Source: Bacillota bacterium
GTDB lineage: Bacteria; Bacillota; Clostridia; Lachnospirales; Lachnospiraceae
Reading direction: 5' to 3'
Length of the DNA stretch: 23,151 nucleotides
NCBI GenBank assembly: GCA_023460575.1
Contig: JAEWPQ010000113.1
Location: forward strand, 1-23,151
The translations under genes were made by a program, and so were the position numbers. Position 1 is the stretch's first letter; each line of letters starts with the position of its first letter. Shown here one piece after another: positions 13,616 to 21,305 of this stretch. The notes beneath the pieces were generated by a model that was not told the DNA's origin, searched no databases, and saw only the letters and a list, made by a program, of their open reading frames with translations.

Positions 13616-15352
13616 ATGGAAAACTTTAATATACAAGAAGCAGTACTCACAAAATATCTTTTCTTTACAGGAAAGGGAGGAGTAGGAAAAACTTCAACAG
13701 CCTGTTCCACAGCGGTATCCCTTGCTGATGCAGGAAAAAAAGTTTTGCTGATCAGTACAGATCCGGCATCGAACCTCCAGGATGTATTTGAGACAGAACT
13801 GGACAATAAAGGCGTTCCCATACATGAAGTTCCTAATCTTGTGGTAGCAAACTTAGACCCCATAGAAGCAGCTGCAGAATATCGTGAAGGTGTAATCGCA
13901 CCATATCGCGGACAGCTGCCTGAGACTGTGTTAAAAAATATGGAAGAGCAGCTTTCTGGTTCCTGTACCGTTGAAATTGCAGCATTTAATGAATTTTCCA
14001 AATTTATTACGGATGAAAAAGTTCAGGAAGAGTTCGATTATATTATATTTGATACTGCTCCGACAGGGCACACACTAAGGATGCTTCAGCTTCCGTCGGC
14101 ATGGAGCAATTTTATCAGCGAAAATACACATGGTGCTTCCTGCCTGGGGCAGTTATCCGGGCTGGAAAGCAAAAGAGAAATTTACAAAAGAGCTGTGGAA
14201 ACATTAGCAGATGGAAATCTCACAACCTTGATTCTGGTTTCAAGACCGGAGGTAACGCCATTAAAAGAAGCGGCTAGAGCCTCTGGCGAACTGGCCGATA
14301 TCGGAGTGAAAAATCAGGTGATGGTTGTAAATGGAATATTAACATCCTATGATGATATTATTTCAGAAAGCTTATATAAAAAGCAACAGGCAGCGCTTGC
14401 CGGTATGCCGGAAGAAATCAGGAATATGAAACGTTATTCCATACCGCTTAGAGCTTATAATATAACCGGTATAGAGAACGTAAGAGCTTTTCTGGAAAAG
14501 GATAGTTATACGATTCGGACGGATAAAATAAAGGCAGAAATCATTCCGGGATTAAAAGATGTGATTGATGATTTATATCATACTAACAAAAAAGTCATTT
14601 TTACTATGGGAAAAGGCGGAGTAGGCAAAACAACTATCGCAGCTTCTATTGCATTAGGTTTGGCATCAAAAGGAAAAAAGGTGCATTTAACAACAACCGA
14701 TCCGGCGGCTCATCTTCAATTTGTTATGAATGAGACAGATGGAATCACTATGAGTCATATCGATGAAAAAGAAGAATTAAAGAAGTATCAGCAGGAGGTA
14801 ATTTTAAAAGCAAGGGAAACCATGTCAGAAGAAGATATCGCCTATGTAGAAGAAGATTTAAGATCTCCCTGTACGCAGGAAATTGCTGTATTCAGGGCAT
14901 TTGCAGATATTGTTGATAAGGCAGAAGATCAGATCGTTGTCATTGACACCGCACCGACAGGACATACGCTGTTGCTCTTAGACTCAACTCAGAGCTACAA
15001 TCAGGAAATCAAACGTTCCCAAGGTGATGTTCCTGAATCCGCAAAAAAACTGCTGCCAAGATTGCGCAATAAAGCGGAAACAGAAGTTATTATTGTAACT
15101 CTTGCAGAAACCACTCCGGTTTATGAAGCCATGCGTCTGGAGGAAGATTTAAAGCGGGCTGATATTGCTGCAAAGTGGTGGGTAATCAATTCTTCGCTTT
15201 ACCGCACCGGTACGACTAATAGATTGCTGTCAGCAAAAGCCAGTAATGAAATTGAATGGATTAATAAGGTGGATGAGCACGCAAATGGTAATTTTGCAGT
15301 AATCAGCTGGCGCTCGGATGAAATAAAAGGCGAGAATCTATACTTGCTGTAG
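13616..15352 (+). CDS. arsA: Arsenite-stimulated ATPase ArsA
   Basis: 578 residues from ATG 13616 (GGGAG 5 nt upstream); ATG 13604 in frame is an alternative behind AAGGAG. The protein has two homologous halves, each with a P-loop GKGGVGKT (residues 19-26 and 332-339) and the signal DTAPTGHTL. The allosteric As(III)-binding cysteines are present as C117 (GSCTVEIAAF), C176 (ASCLGQLSG) and C419 (SPCTQEIAVF), at the spacing known from plasmid ArsA. It energises efflux by the Acr3 permease and receives As(III) from ArsD. The C-terminus ends abruptly (NLYLL, TAG), and an arsC fragment continues in the same frame behind the stop. Only a few terminal residues seem to be changed. Confidence 0.95.
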   Translation: MENFNIQEAVLTKYLFFTGKGGVGKTSTACSTAVSLADAGKKVLLISTDPASNLQDVFETELDNKGVPIHEVPNLVVANLDPIEAAAEYREGVIAPYRGQLPETVLKNMEEQLSGSCTVEIAAFNEFSKFITDEKVQEEFDYIIFDTAPTGHTLRMLQLPSAWSNFISENTHGASCLGQLSGLESKREIYKRAVETLADGNLTTLILVSRPEVTPLKEAARASGELADIGVKNQVMVVNGILTSYDDIISESLYKKQQAALAGMPEEIRNMKRYSIPLRAYNITGIENVRAFLEKDSYTIRTDKIKAEIIPGLKDVIDDLYHTNKKVIFTMGKGGVGKTTIAASIALGLASKGKKVHLTTTDPAAHLQFVMNETDGITMSHIDEKEELKKYQQEVILKARETMSEEDIAYVEEDLRSPCTQEIAVFRAFADIVDKAEDQIVVIDTAPTGHTLLLLDSTQSYNQEIKRSQGDVPESAKKLLPRLRNKAETEVIIVTLAETTPVYEAMRLEEDLKRADIAAKWWVINSSLYRTGTTNRLLSAKASNEIEWINKVDEHANGNFAVISWRSDEIKGENLYLL

Positions 15353-15523
15353 AATAAGAGTATTGTCCAATCTTTTTCGGGAAAAGTTACAAGATTAAGC
15401 TGGAGGGAATTTAGGGATCCTGACGATTTTACAGGGACAGAGGAAGAAAAACTGGAAATGGCAAGAAAATTGCGGGATGATATAGCAAAGAGAATTGATG
15501 AATTTGTAAATACAGTTAAATAA
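15353..15523 (+). pseudogene. arsC: Arsenate reductase (LMW phosphatase-type ArsC) C-terminal remnant
   Basis: Directly after the arsA stop, and in the same frame, the sequence reads FSGKVTRLSWREFRDPDDFT, then GTEEEKLEMARKLRDDI, to a TAA at 15521. This is the C-terminal third of low-molecular-weight-phosphatase-type arsenate reductases ('CPxFPG...HWxFxDP...GTEEEKL...RxxRDxI'). The phosphate-binding P-loop, the catalytic cysteines and the start codon are all missing, and the usual CPxFPG has become VQSFSG. It is best explained by a deletion that joined the end of arsA to the end of arsC. No intact arsC lies elsewhere in the window. Confidence 0.75.
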
Positions 15524-15539
15524 GTGTAGTAAATTATAT

Positions 15540-15580
15540 AGGATCAATCAGGATGAAATAATCTTAGTTGGTCCTTTTTT
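15540..15580 (+). terminator. Strong intrinsic terminator of the acr3-arsDA operon
   Basis: AGGATCAATCAGGAT (15540-15554) pairs with ATCTTAGTTGGTCCT (15561-15575), 14 of 15 pairs including G-T pairs, loop GAAATA, followed by six T residues. It marks the end of the main arsenic operon. Confidence 0.85.
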
Positions 15581-16071
15581 GCGATAGTTTATAATAGGTT
15601 GAATTAAAAAACAATGAATTATAAGTAAAATTACTATTCAAATCTGAATTATAGTATGTTATAATTATATAAATGGTAGTAGAAGAAAAAAGGTACAATA
15701 CAGGTTGGCAGCTATGTTTTTGTTCATTGCAAAGCTTTTAGAGGATGATGTTATTGATGAATAGCTGTATCCTATGAAAAGAAATGCCAACATCAGTGAC
15801 GGGAAGCAATTATGTGGTATTTTTAGGGCGCAGAAACAGGTATATAAGGTGGGGAATGATCCTTATATGAGAGGTATATATTATATTGTGTTTTTATATC
15901 GGTGTTTTGCAAAGTCGTTATTGGTAATCGCAGAATAACGATTTATTTTTGTGGACATATATATTAGAAAAGGAGATGAACTTGTTCATAAAGGAGCTTC
16001 CTGATTAAGGGAAGAAAAGTCGGATTCCCTTTGGCAAGTGCTTATTACAATGGGAGGCTTGGGGAAGTTAA
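15581..16071. other. Decayed intergenic region with no intact gene
   Basis: About 490 bases without a convincing gene. Short frames such as MFLFIAKLLEDDVIDE (from 15714) and MKRNANISDGKQLCGIFRAQ (from 15774) look protein-like but are broken and match nothing I know. A hairpin CGTTATT/AATAACG (15916-15940) followed by ATTTATTTTT could be a weak terminator. A stretch around 15986-16065 has GGGAA/TTCCC pairing, but I cannot match it to a riboswitch class. Confidence 0.4.
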
Positions 16072-16266
16072 CAATCGGAAGAGGGCATTATCTACCGTTG
16101 CTATGGTCAGCGGTTCTTTGCATCAACCACTCATTTTTTAGAAAAGTTTGATTTTGATATTAGCAATCAGACCATAGGTCTTGATGTCACTCACCTTAAA
16201 TTCTGGGATGAATCGGCGGGGGAACTGATCATTGTAGTGAACGATGATTTGGTTCAGGGCTGGTAA
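16072..16266 (+). pseudogene. SulP-family anion transporter remnant (STAS domain)
   Basis: The frame opens after a stop at 16069 and reads EEGIIYRCYGQRFFASTTHF, LEKFDFD and GLDVTHLKFWDESAGE before the TAA at 16264. This resembles the STAS domain at the C-terminus of SulP sulfate/bicarbonate transporters (IYRVxGxLFFAS...vvlDvshlxxwDxSAv). The membrane part is absent and the last residues (LIIVVNDDLVQGW) are degenerate. There is no start codon. The family assignment is by eye and moderate. Confidence 0.5.
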
Positions 16267-16326
16267 CTGTTATGTAACTTGAGAAGGTAAATTTGTAGCG
16301 TTAAATCGCAGAAAGGTAATGGTTGT

Positions 16327-17991
16327 ATGAAGGAAAAGGAGTTGCAAGAAAAAAAAATAAAAATCATTCCCCTTGGTGGACTTGAAAAGATTGGTATGAA
16401 TATAACTGCCTTTGAATATGAAGACAGTATTATCGTGGTGGATTGTGGAATATCGTTTCCAGAGGATGATATGCTGGGAATTGATCTGGTAATTCCTGAT
16501 TTTACTTATTTATTGAAGAACCGGGATAAAGTGAAAGGATTTTTTATTACCCATGGTCATGAGGATCATATCGGTGCACTTCCGTATATATTAAAGGATT
16601 TAAATGTTCCGGTATATGCGACGAAGCTGACGCATGGACTAATTGAGCTTAAGCTGAAGGAGCATAATTTACTTAAAAACACGAAAAGAAAAATAGTAAA
16701 GCATGGGCAGTCTATTAATTCAGGCGCTTTCCGGGTGGAATTTATAAAAACAAATCATAGTATTGCTGATGCATCCGCACTGGCAATTACTTCACCTGCA
16801 GGAGTCATCTTACATACAGGTGATTTTAAAATAGATTATTCCCCGTTATTTGGTGATGTCATCAATTTACCGAGATTTGCCGAAATCGGAAAAAAGGGAG
16901 TCCTTGCCCTGATGTGTGACAGTACGAATGCACAGAGGGAAGGGTTTACCGTATCGGAACAGAAGGTTGCAAAGACCTTTGATATTCTTTTCACAGAAAA
17001 TATATCCAGCAGGATGATTATCGCAACGTTTGCGTCAAATGTAGACAGAGTAAATCAGATTATCAGTACAGCCTATAAATTTGGCAAAAAAGTCGTGATT
17101 CAGGGAAGAAGCATGGTCAATGTGATTAAAGTGGCGTCTGAACTGGGCTATATTGAAATACCTGAAAATACAATTATTGAAGTGGAGGAAATGAAAAAAT
17201 ACCCGGATGAGAAGCTGGTCATTATTACAACCGGAAGCCAGGGAGAAAACATGGCAGGGTTATCACGAATGGCGGATTCAACCCATAAAAAGATAATAAT
17301 CCGGCCAGGTGATAAGGTTATTCTAAGTTCTACTCCGATTCCCGGAAATGAGAAGGCAGTTGCGAGAATCATTAATGATCTTTCCAGAAAAGGCGCTGAA
17401 GTCATTTACCAGGACACCCACGTTTCCGGGCATGCATGCCAGGAAGAACTAAAACTCATCTATGCACTGCTTAAACCACAATATGTCATACCAGTGCATG
17501 GAGAATTTAAACATCTTAAGGCACAGGAAAAACTGGCACAATCCATGGGGATACCAGATGATCATATATTTATTCTGCAGTCAGGAAATGTTTTAGAGCT
17601 TTCAGAGAAAGAGGGCGGCATTACTGGTCAGGTAACAGCAGGGGAAGTGTTTGTTGATGGACTGGGAGTCGGTGACGTTGGTAATATTGTTATTAAGGAC
17701 AGACAAAATTTATCCGCAAATGGATTATTGATCGTTATTATAGGAATGCAAAAGGGAAGTAATCAGGTGATTTCAGGACCTGAAATTGTTTCCCGAGGCT
17801 TTGTATATGTCAGGGAATCCGATGAATTAATGGGTAAGATCAGACGTGCTGCTGGTACGAGCCTTGAAAAATGTAAGAATACCAGAGACTGGGCTAAAAT
17901 TAAAGCTATGTTAAAGGATGATATAGGGGAATTTCTTTGGAAAGAAATAAAACGCACCCCTGTGATTTTACCGATTATTATGGAAATATAA
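16327..17991 (+). CDS. Ribonuclease J
   Basis: A 554-residue metallo-beta-lactamase/beta-CASP nuclease of normal RNase J length. It has the zinc motif H76-G-H78-E-D80-H81 in FFITHGHEDHIGALPYI and further ligands in HTGDFKIDY. The beta-CASP signature is MCDSTNAQREGFTVSE with the later VSGHACQEEL and VIPVHGEFKHL. RNase J has 5' exonuclease and endonuclease activity in mRNA decay and rRNA maturation. The C-terminal domain is present. The start ATG 16327 has only a weak site (AAAGG). Promoter and terminator are not clear. Firmicutes often have two RNase J paralogs, and I cannot tell which this is. There is no evident link to arsenic. Confidence 0.92.
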   Translation: MKEKELQEKKIKIIPLGGLEKIGMNITAFEYEDSIIVVDCGISFPEDDMLGIDLVIPDFTYLLKNRDKVKGFFITHGHEDHIGALPYILKDLNVPVYATKLTHGLIELKLKEHNLLKNTKRKIVKHGQSINSGAFRVEFIKTNHSIADASALAITSPAGVILHTGDFKIDYSPLFGDVINLPRFAEIGKKGVLALMCDSTNAQREGFTVSEQKVAKTFDILFTENISSRMIIATFASNVDRVNQIISTAYKFGKKVVIQGRSMVNVIKVASELGYIEIPENTIIEVEEMKKYPDEKLVIITTGSQGENMAGLSRMADSTHKKIIIRPGDKVILSSTPIPGNEKAVARIINDLSRKGAEVIYQDTHVSGHACQEELKLIYALLKPQYVIPVHGEFKHLKAQEKLAQSMGIPDDHIFILQSGNVLELSEKEGGITGQVTAGEVFVDGLGVGDVGNIVIKDRQNLSANGLLIVIIGMQKGSNQVISGPEIVSRGFVYVRESDELMGKIRRAAGTSLEKCKNTRDWAKIKAMLKDDIGEFLWKEIKRTPVILPIIMEI

Positions 17992-18001
17992 TTCGTAAAA
18001 G

Positions 18002-18208
18002 GTGGTAGTGGCTTGCGGAGATTTTACGGAAGGCGGTAAAAAACTGATTGAGTCCGCGCACCTTAAGAATACCTGTTATATTCTAAATAGAATAACAAGT
18101 AAAAAATTAAAGAACCTGGCATCCATGCAGACTAAAAAGCAGATCATTTCGCCAAGAGAATGGTCTGCTCTTTTCATGGACTGTGCCTGGGTTCGTGATG
18201 CACCGTGA
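18002..18208 (+). CDS. Short hypothetical ORF after RNase J
   Basis: 68 codons starting with GTG 18002 (or GTG 18008, better placed behind AAAGGTGG). The product is basic, with ACGDFTEGGKKLIESAHLKN and a C-terminal SPREWSALFMDCAWVRDAP. It has three cysteines and no membrane segment. I recognise no family. It may be a remnant, since the following DNA also holds broken genes. A weak hairpin GTGAAGGAG/CTCCTCAC overlaps and follows the stop (18205-18223). Confidence 0.3.
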   Translation: MVVACGDFTEGGKKLIESAHLKNTCYILNRITSKKLKNLASMQTKKQIISPREWSALFMDCAWVRDAP

Positions 18209-18234
18209 AGGAGAACTCCTCACTCTAAGAAAAC

Positions 18235-18584
18235 TTAACGGCAGAAAAAGAACAAATGGAGTGCATAAATAGACTTATGATTAGCGAATATAATCAATCC
18301 TAAATAAAGATTGTTGTACTTTAAGAACAGGATTAATCCAGTTATAAGACCTGTTGCTGAGCCGTTAATAAAACCCAGAGCAATCTCATTGAGAACATAT
18401 TTCCAGTCTTTCCTGATATCAACTTCGCCTAGTGCTATGCTTCTTATGACTATTGATAAAGTTTGTGATCCTGCATTGCCGCCCATACCTGCAACAATCG
18501 GCATGGCTGCAGCCAATACAACTACTTGAACAATAACATCTTCAAATAACCCTACAGTAAATGATGCTATTCAGTTAAATTCAT
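18235..18584 (-). pseudogene. mgtE: mgtE magnesium transporter remnant with internal deletion
   Basis: On the minus strand a good start (GGAGGT at 18591-18596, ATG at 18584) is followed by five codons, MNLTE, then a stop. In another frame, from about 18567 downward, the sequence reads ASFTVGLFEDVIVQ, then AMPIVAGMGGNAGSQTLSIV, IRSIALGEVDI and NEIALGFINGSATGLITGLI. These are the C-terminal membrane helices of MgtE (family motif PIVAGMGGNAGxQT). The N-domain, CBS domains and first helices are deleted between these parts. The 3' end also departs from the family after GLIIFA, so the last helix is lost. Confidence 0.75.
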
Positions 18585-18868
18585 CGTTATACCTCCATGT
18601 TTATCTTAATTCTTCTAACCGATTTCTCATTAGATCCTCTTTTTTGATGTAAAGTCTGTCTTCCATAACTTTCTCATACTTGTTAATAGTAAAATGTCAA
18701 GTATACTTTCCACATTTTGGTAGATATTAGTGTTCTTAAAAATAATGTTTTTATGACATAGCATATAGACCATGGGGTGGATAGTAGTGAAAAATGGCGC
18801 GCTGTGCCGCATTTCTTACATGTAATATAAATATCGGCTGAATATGAGTTAATATCATGATGTAGAGC
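18585..18868 (-). other. Upstream region of the mgtE remnant
   Basis: On the minus strand there is a TTGACA (18700-18695) that could be a -35. Further on is a short frame from ATG 18666 to TAA 18601 encoding 21 residues (MEDRLYIKKEDLMRNRLEELR read in two parts, MEDRLYIKKED and LMRNRLEELR). It is followed by the mgtE ribosome-binding site. It may be a leader peptide or another gene's tail. I cannot identify an Mg-sensing riboswitch in it. The rest shows only short overlapping frames. Confidence 0.3.
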
Positions 18869-18909
18869 AAAAAAACCGTGCATCTCCCCCTTCGGGATAT
18901 CGGCGGTTT
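18869..18909 (-). terminator. Minus-strand intrinsic terminator-like hairpin
   Basis: AAACCG (18873-18878) and CGGTTT (18904-18909) form the base of an imperfect hairpin with an inner TCCC/GGGA stem. Read on the minus strand it is followed by a run of seven T residues (bases 18875-18869). It would stop transcripts entering from the right; no minus-strand gene is visible there now, so it may belong to a lost gene or protect the mgtE remnant region. Confidence 0.45.
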
Positions 18910-19093
18910 AAAGATAAGTTTATTTTATATTACACAATAAGGTAGTGAAAGGAGGAGTGTGAAAATTTAAAGATAAGCAATACGAGTGCAGTGTACTTAC
19001 TAAAAAGGAAGGAGGTTAAAATGGTGACGTAACGATGAATTTAATCTAAAGGTGGCTTTCTGTTAAATTACAAAAAAGAAAGGAGAAATAAAA
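18910..19093 (+). other. Leader region of the esterase gene with repeated ribosome-binding-like sites
   Basis: Three strong Shine-Dalgarno-like sequences occur in succession: AAAGGAGGAG (about 18948-18957), AAGGAAGGAGG (about 19006-19016) and AAAGGAG (about 19078-19084). The second precedes ATG 19021, which opens only a three-codon frame (MVT, stop). An ATG at 19035 opens MNLI, stop. The third serves the esterase. No clear -35/-10 pair is visible. Confidence 0.35.
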
Positions 19094-21190
19094 ATGGAAT
19101 CAAAAACCTTAATGAAAGAAATAAGCAGGAAATTGAGACAAACATTTTCCATACTCGCTGTACTTCTTGCAGTACTTTTCGCAATACCTGTATGTTCAGT
19201 GGCGGCGGAAACGCTCCCAACCTCTCCACCGTCAGGCTATGACCAAGTCAAGAGCAACATACCACACGGTCAGGTCAGCTATATTACTTATCAGTCCACG
19301 GCGACAAACAGTCAGCGGAGGGCGAGAATTTACCTGCCTCCAGGATATTCAGCGAACAACAAATACAGCGTCATGTATTTATTGCATGGCATTGGCGGGA
19401 ATGAAGACGAGTGGTACAACAGCGGCGCACCGAATGTCATCCTTGATAATCTCATTGCTGCCGGTAAAATTCAACCCTTTATCCTTGTATTACCAAACGG
19501 AAATGCGACAGGAACCGGAGTAAGGGATGGTTGGGAGAATTTCACAAAAGATTTGATCAATTCTCTTGTACCCTATATCGAATCACACTATTCCGTTTAT
19601 ACTGATGCCCAACACAGGGCGATTGCCGGCCTTTCACAGGGTGGCGCCCAATCGCTGAATATCGGGTTGCCCAACGTGGATAAGTTCCCCTATATCGGTG
19701 GCTTTTCCTCCTCGCCTATCACCAAACAGGTTAACCAGCTGTTTCCTGACGGGGGGACTAAGGTTAAGGCGAATTCAAAACTGCTGTTTCTCTCCTGTGG
19801 AACCGCAGATGGACTTATATCCAATAACAATAGGGTAAGAGATTATTGCAAGTCTAATAATATTCGCTACACCGAATGGCTTCTCCAGGGTAAAGGCCAT
19901 GATTGGAGCGTGTGGAAGCCAAGTCTGTGGAATTTTGCCCAGATGGCATGCGCAGCAGGATTTACGGATCAGACCACGCCAACACCAACCCCTGACCCCA
20001 TATCGGCCTTTACACAGATTGAAGCGGAAAGTTTCGAAAACCAGCAGGGAGTCCAAACCGAAACCTGTACCGAAGGTGGGGAGAATCTAGGGTATATCGA
20101 GAATGGGGATTATGCTGTTTACAGCAATATCGATTTCGGCACCGGTGCGGCAGGCTTCCAGGCCAGAGTAGCCAGCGCCACCAGTGGTGGTAATATTGAG
20201 ATCAGGCTGGATAGTATTAACGGCACTTTAATCGGGACTTGTCCGGCTGCAGGAACCGGTGGTTGGCAGACTTGGACCGATGTAAAGTGCAATGTCAGCG
20301 GGGCAAACGGAAAACATGACGTATATCTGAAATTTGCAGGCGGTAGCGGATACCTGTTCAACCTCAACTGGTTTATATTTACGGCGCCATACAGTATGGA
20401 AAGCCTAGGGGTTGTAAACGGACAAGGTCTCACTCTTACGTCTGCACAGACACCCGAACCGACAACAATACTAACATCAAAAGCAGGCAAATTCCACTGT
20501 TTTCTGTTATTAGGTCAATCCAATATGGCAGGTTATGCTTTGGCGCAAGCCTCTGATAAAGTAGAAGACCCCCGCGTGTTGGTATTGGGGTATGATAATA
20601 ATGCTGCACTCGGACGGGTAACCAATAAGTGGGATGTGGCATGTCCACCTCTTCATGCTTCATGGCTTAATGCTATCGGCCCTGGAGACTGGTTTGGCAA
20701 GACCATGATACAGAAAGTCCCGGCTGGTGATACCATCGGATTGATTCCCTGCGCGATCAGCGGCGAAAAGATCGAGACATTTATGAAGTCGGGGGGAACC
20801 AAATATAATTGGATCATCAACCGTGCAAAAATTGCACAGCAAAATGGAGGCGTTATTGAAGGCATCATTTTCCACCAGGGCGAATCCAACAGCGGTGACC
20901 CCAGTTGGCCCGGCAAGGTAAAAACACTGGTGGCAGACCTTAGAAAAGATTTAAACCTGGGGAATGTTCCTTTCCTCCCCGGTGAACTGCTTTACAGCGG
21001 TCCTTGTGCAGGTCACAATAAGTTGGTAAACCAACTGCCTTCCCTGATTCCGAATTGCTATGTAGTTTCTGCAAGTGGTCTGGTAGTAGACCCTGGCGAT
21101 ACACAATACCGTCTCCATTTTAGTCATGATTCATCAGTTACCCTGGGCAAGCGATATGCTGAAAAAATGATTCAAGCCCTTGGCTGGTGA
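19094..21190 (+). CDS. Secreted CE1-CBM6-CE6 acetyl xylan/feruloyl esterase
   Basis: A 698-residue secreted, three-domain enzyme. Residues 1-38 form a signal peptide (SILAVLLAVLFAIPVCSVAA). Residues ~45-290 are a CE1 esterase of the alpha/beta-hydrolase fold with nucleophile S181 in AIAGLSQGGAQ, probable acid D239 (CGTADG) and H269 (GKGHDW). A short Thr-Pro linker (TTPTPTPDP) follows. Residues ~305-430 are a family 6 carbohydrate-binding module (IEAESFENQQG...ENLGYIENGDYAVY...FNLNWFIF), usually binding xylan. Residues ~465-698 are an SGNH-type CE6 acetyl esterase with S476 (LLGQSNMAG), the HQGESN block (594-599) and H675 in YRLHFS. Together the two esterases should strip feruloyl and acetyl groups from xylan. 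GAAAGGAG stands upstream of ATG 19094. Confidence 0.88.
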   Translation: MESKTLMKEISRKLRQTFSILAVLLAVLFAIPVCSVAAETLPTSPPSGYDQVKSNIPHGQVSYITYQSTATNSQRRARIYLPPGYSANNKYSVMYLLHGIGGNEDEWYNSGAPNVILDNLIAAGKIQPFILVLPNGNATGTGVRDGWENFTKDLINSLVPYIESHYSVYTDAQHRAIAGLSQGGAQSLNIGLPNVDKFPYIGGFSSSPITKQVNQLFPDGGTKVKANSKLLFLSCGTADGLISNNNRVRDYCKSNNIRYTEWLLQGKGHDWSVWKPSLWNFAQMACAAGFTDQTTPTPTPDPISAFTQIEAESFENQQGVQTETCTEGGENLGYIENGDYAVYSNIDFGTGAAGFQARVASATSGGNIEIRLDSINGTLIGTCPAAGTGGWQTWTDVKCNVSGANGKHDVYLKFAGGSGYLFNLNWFIFTAPYSMESLGVVNGQGLTLTSAQTPEPTTILTSKAGKFHCFLLLGQSNMAGYALAQASDKVEDPRVLVLGYDNNAALGRVTNKWDVACPPLHASWLNAIGPGDWFGKTMIQKVPAGDTIGLIPCAISGEKIETFMKSGGTKYNWIINRAKIAQQNGGVIEGIIFHQGESNSGDPSWPGKVKTLVADLRKDLNLGNVPFLPGELLYSGPCAGHNKLVNQLPSLIPNCYVVSASGLVVDPGDTQYRLHFSHDSSVTLGKRYAEKMIQALGW

Positions 21191-21305
21191 GTTGGCATAT
21201 AAAACCTATGATTTTACCGTCTTTAAAATGTACTTGTTGGGCACAATTTCGAAGTTACCTCATATACTATAAAGATATGTTTTAAAAAATCAGGAGGAAA
21301 CGGGT

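Noticed and set aside
15986..16065. Possible cobalamin-like riboswitch (GGGAA...TTCCC with purine-rich flanks)
   Set aside because: The conserved core elements cannot be matched and no intact downstream transport gene depends on it.
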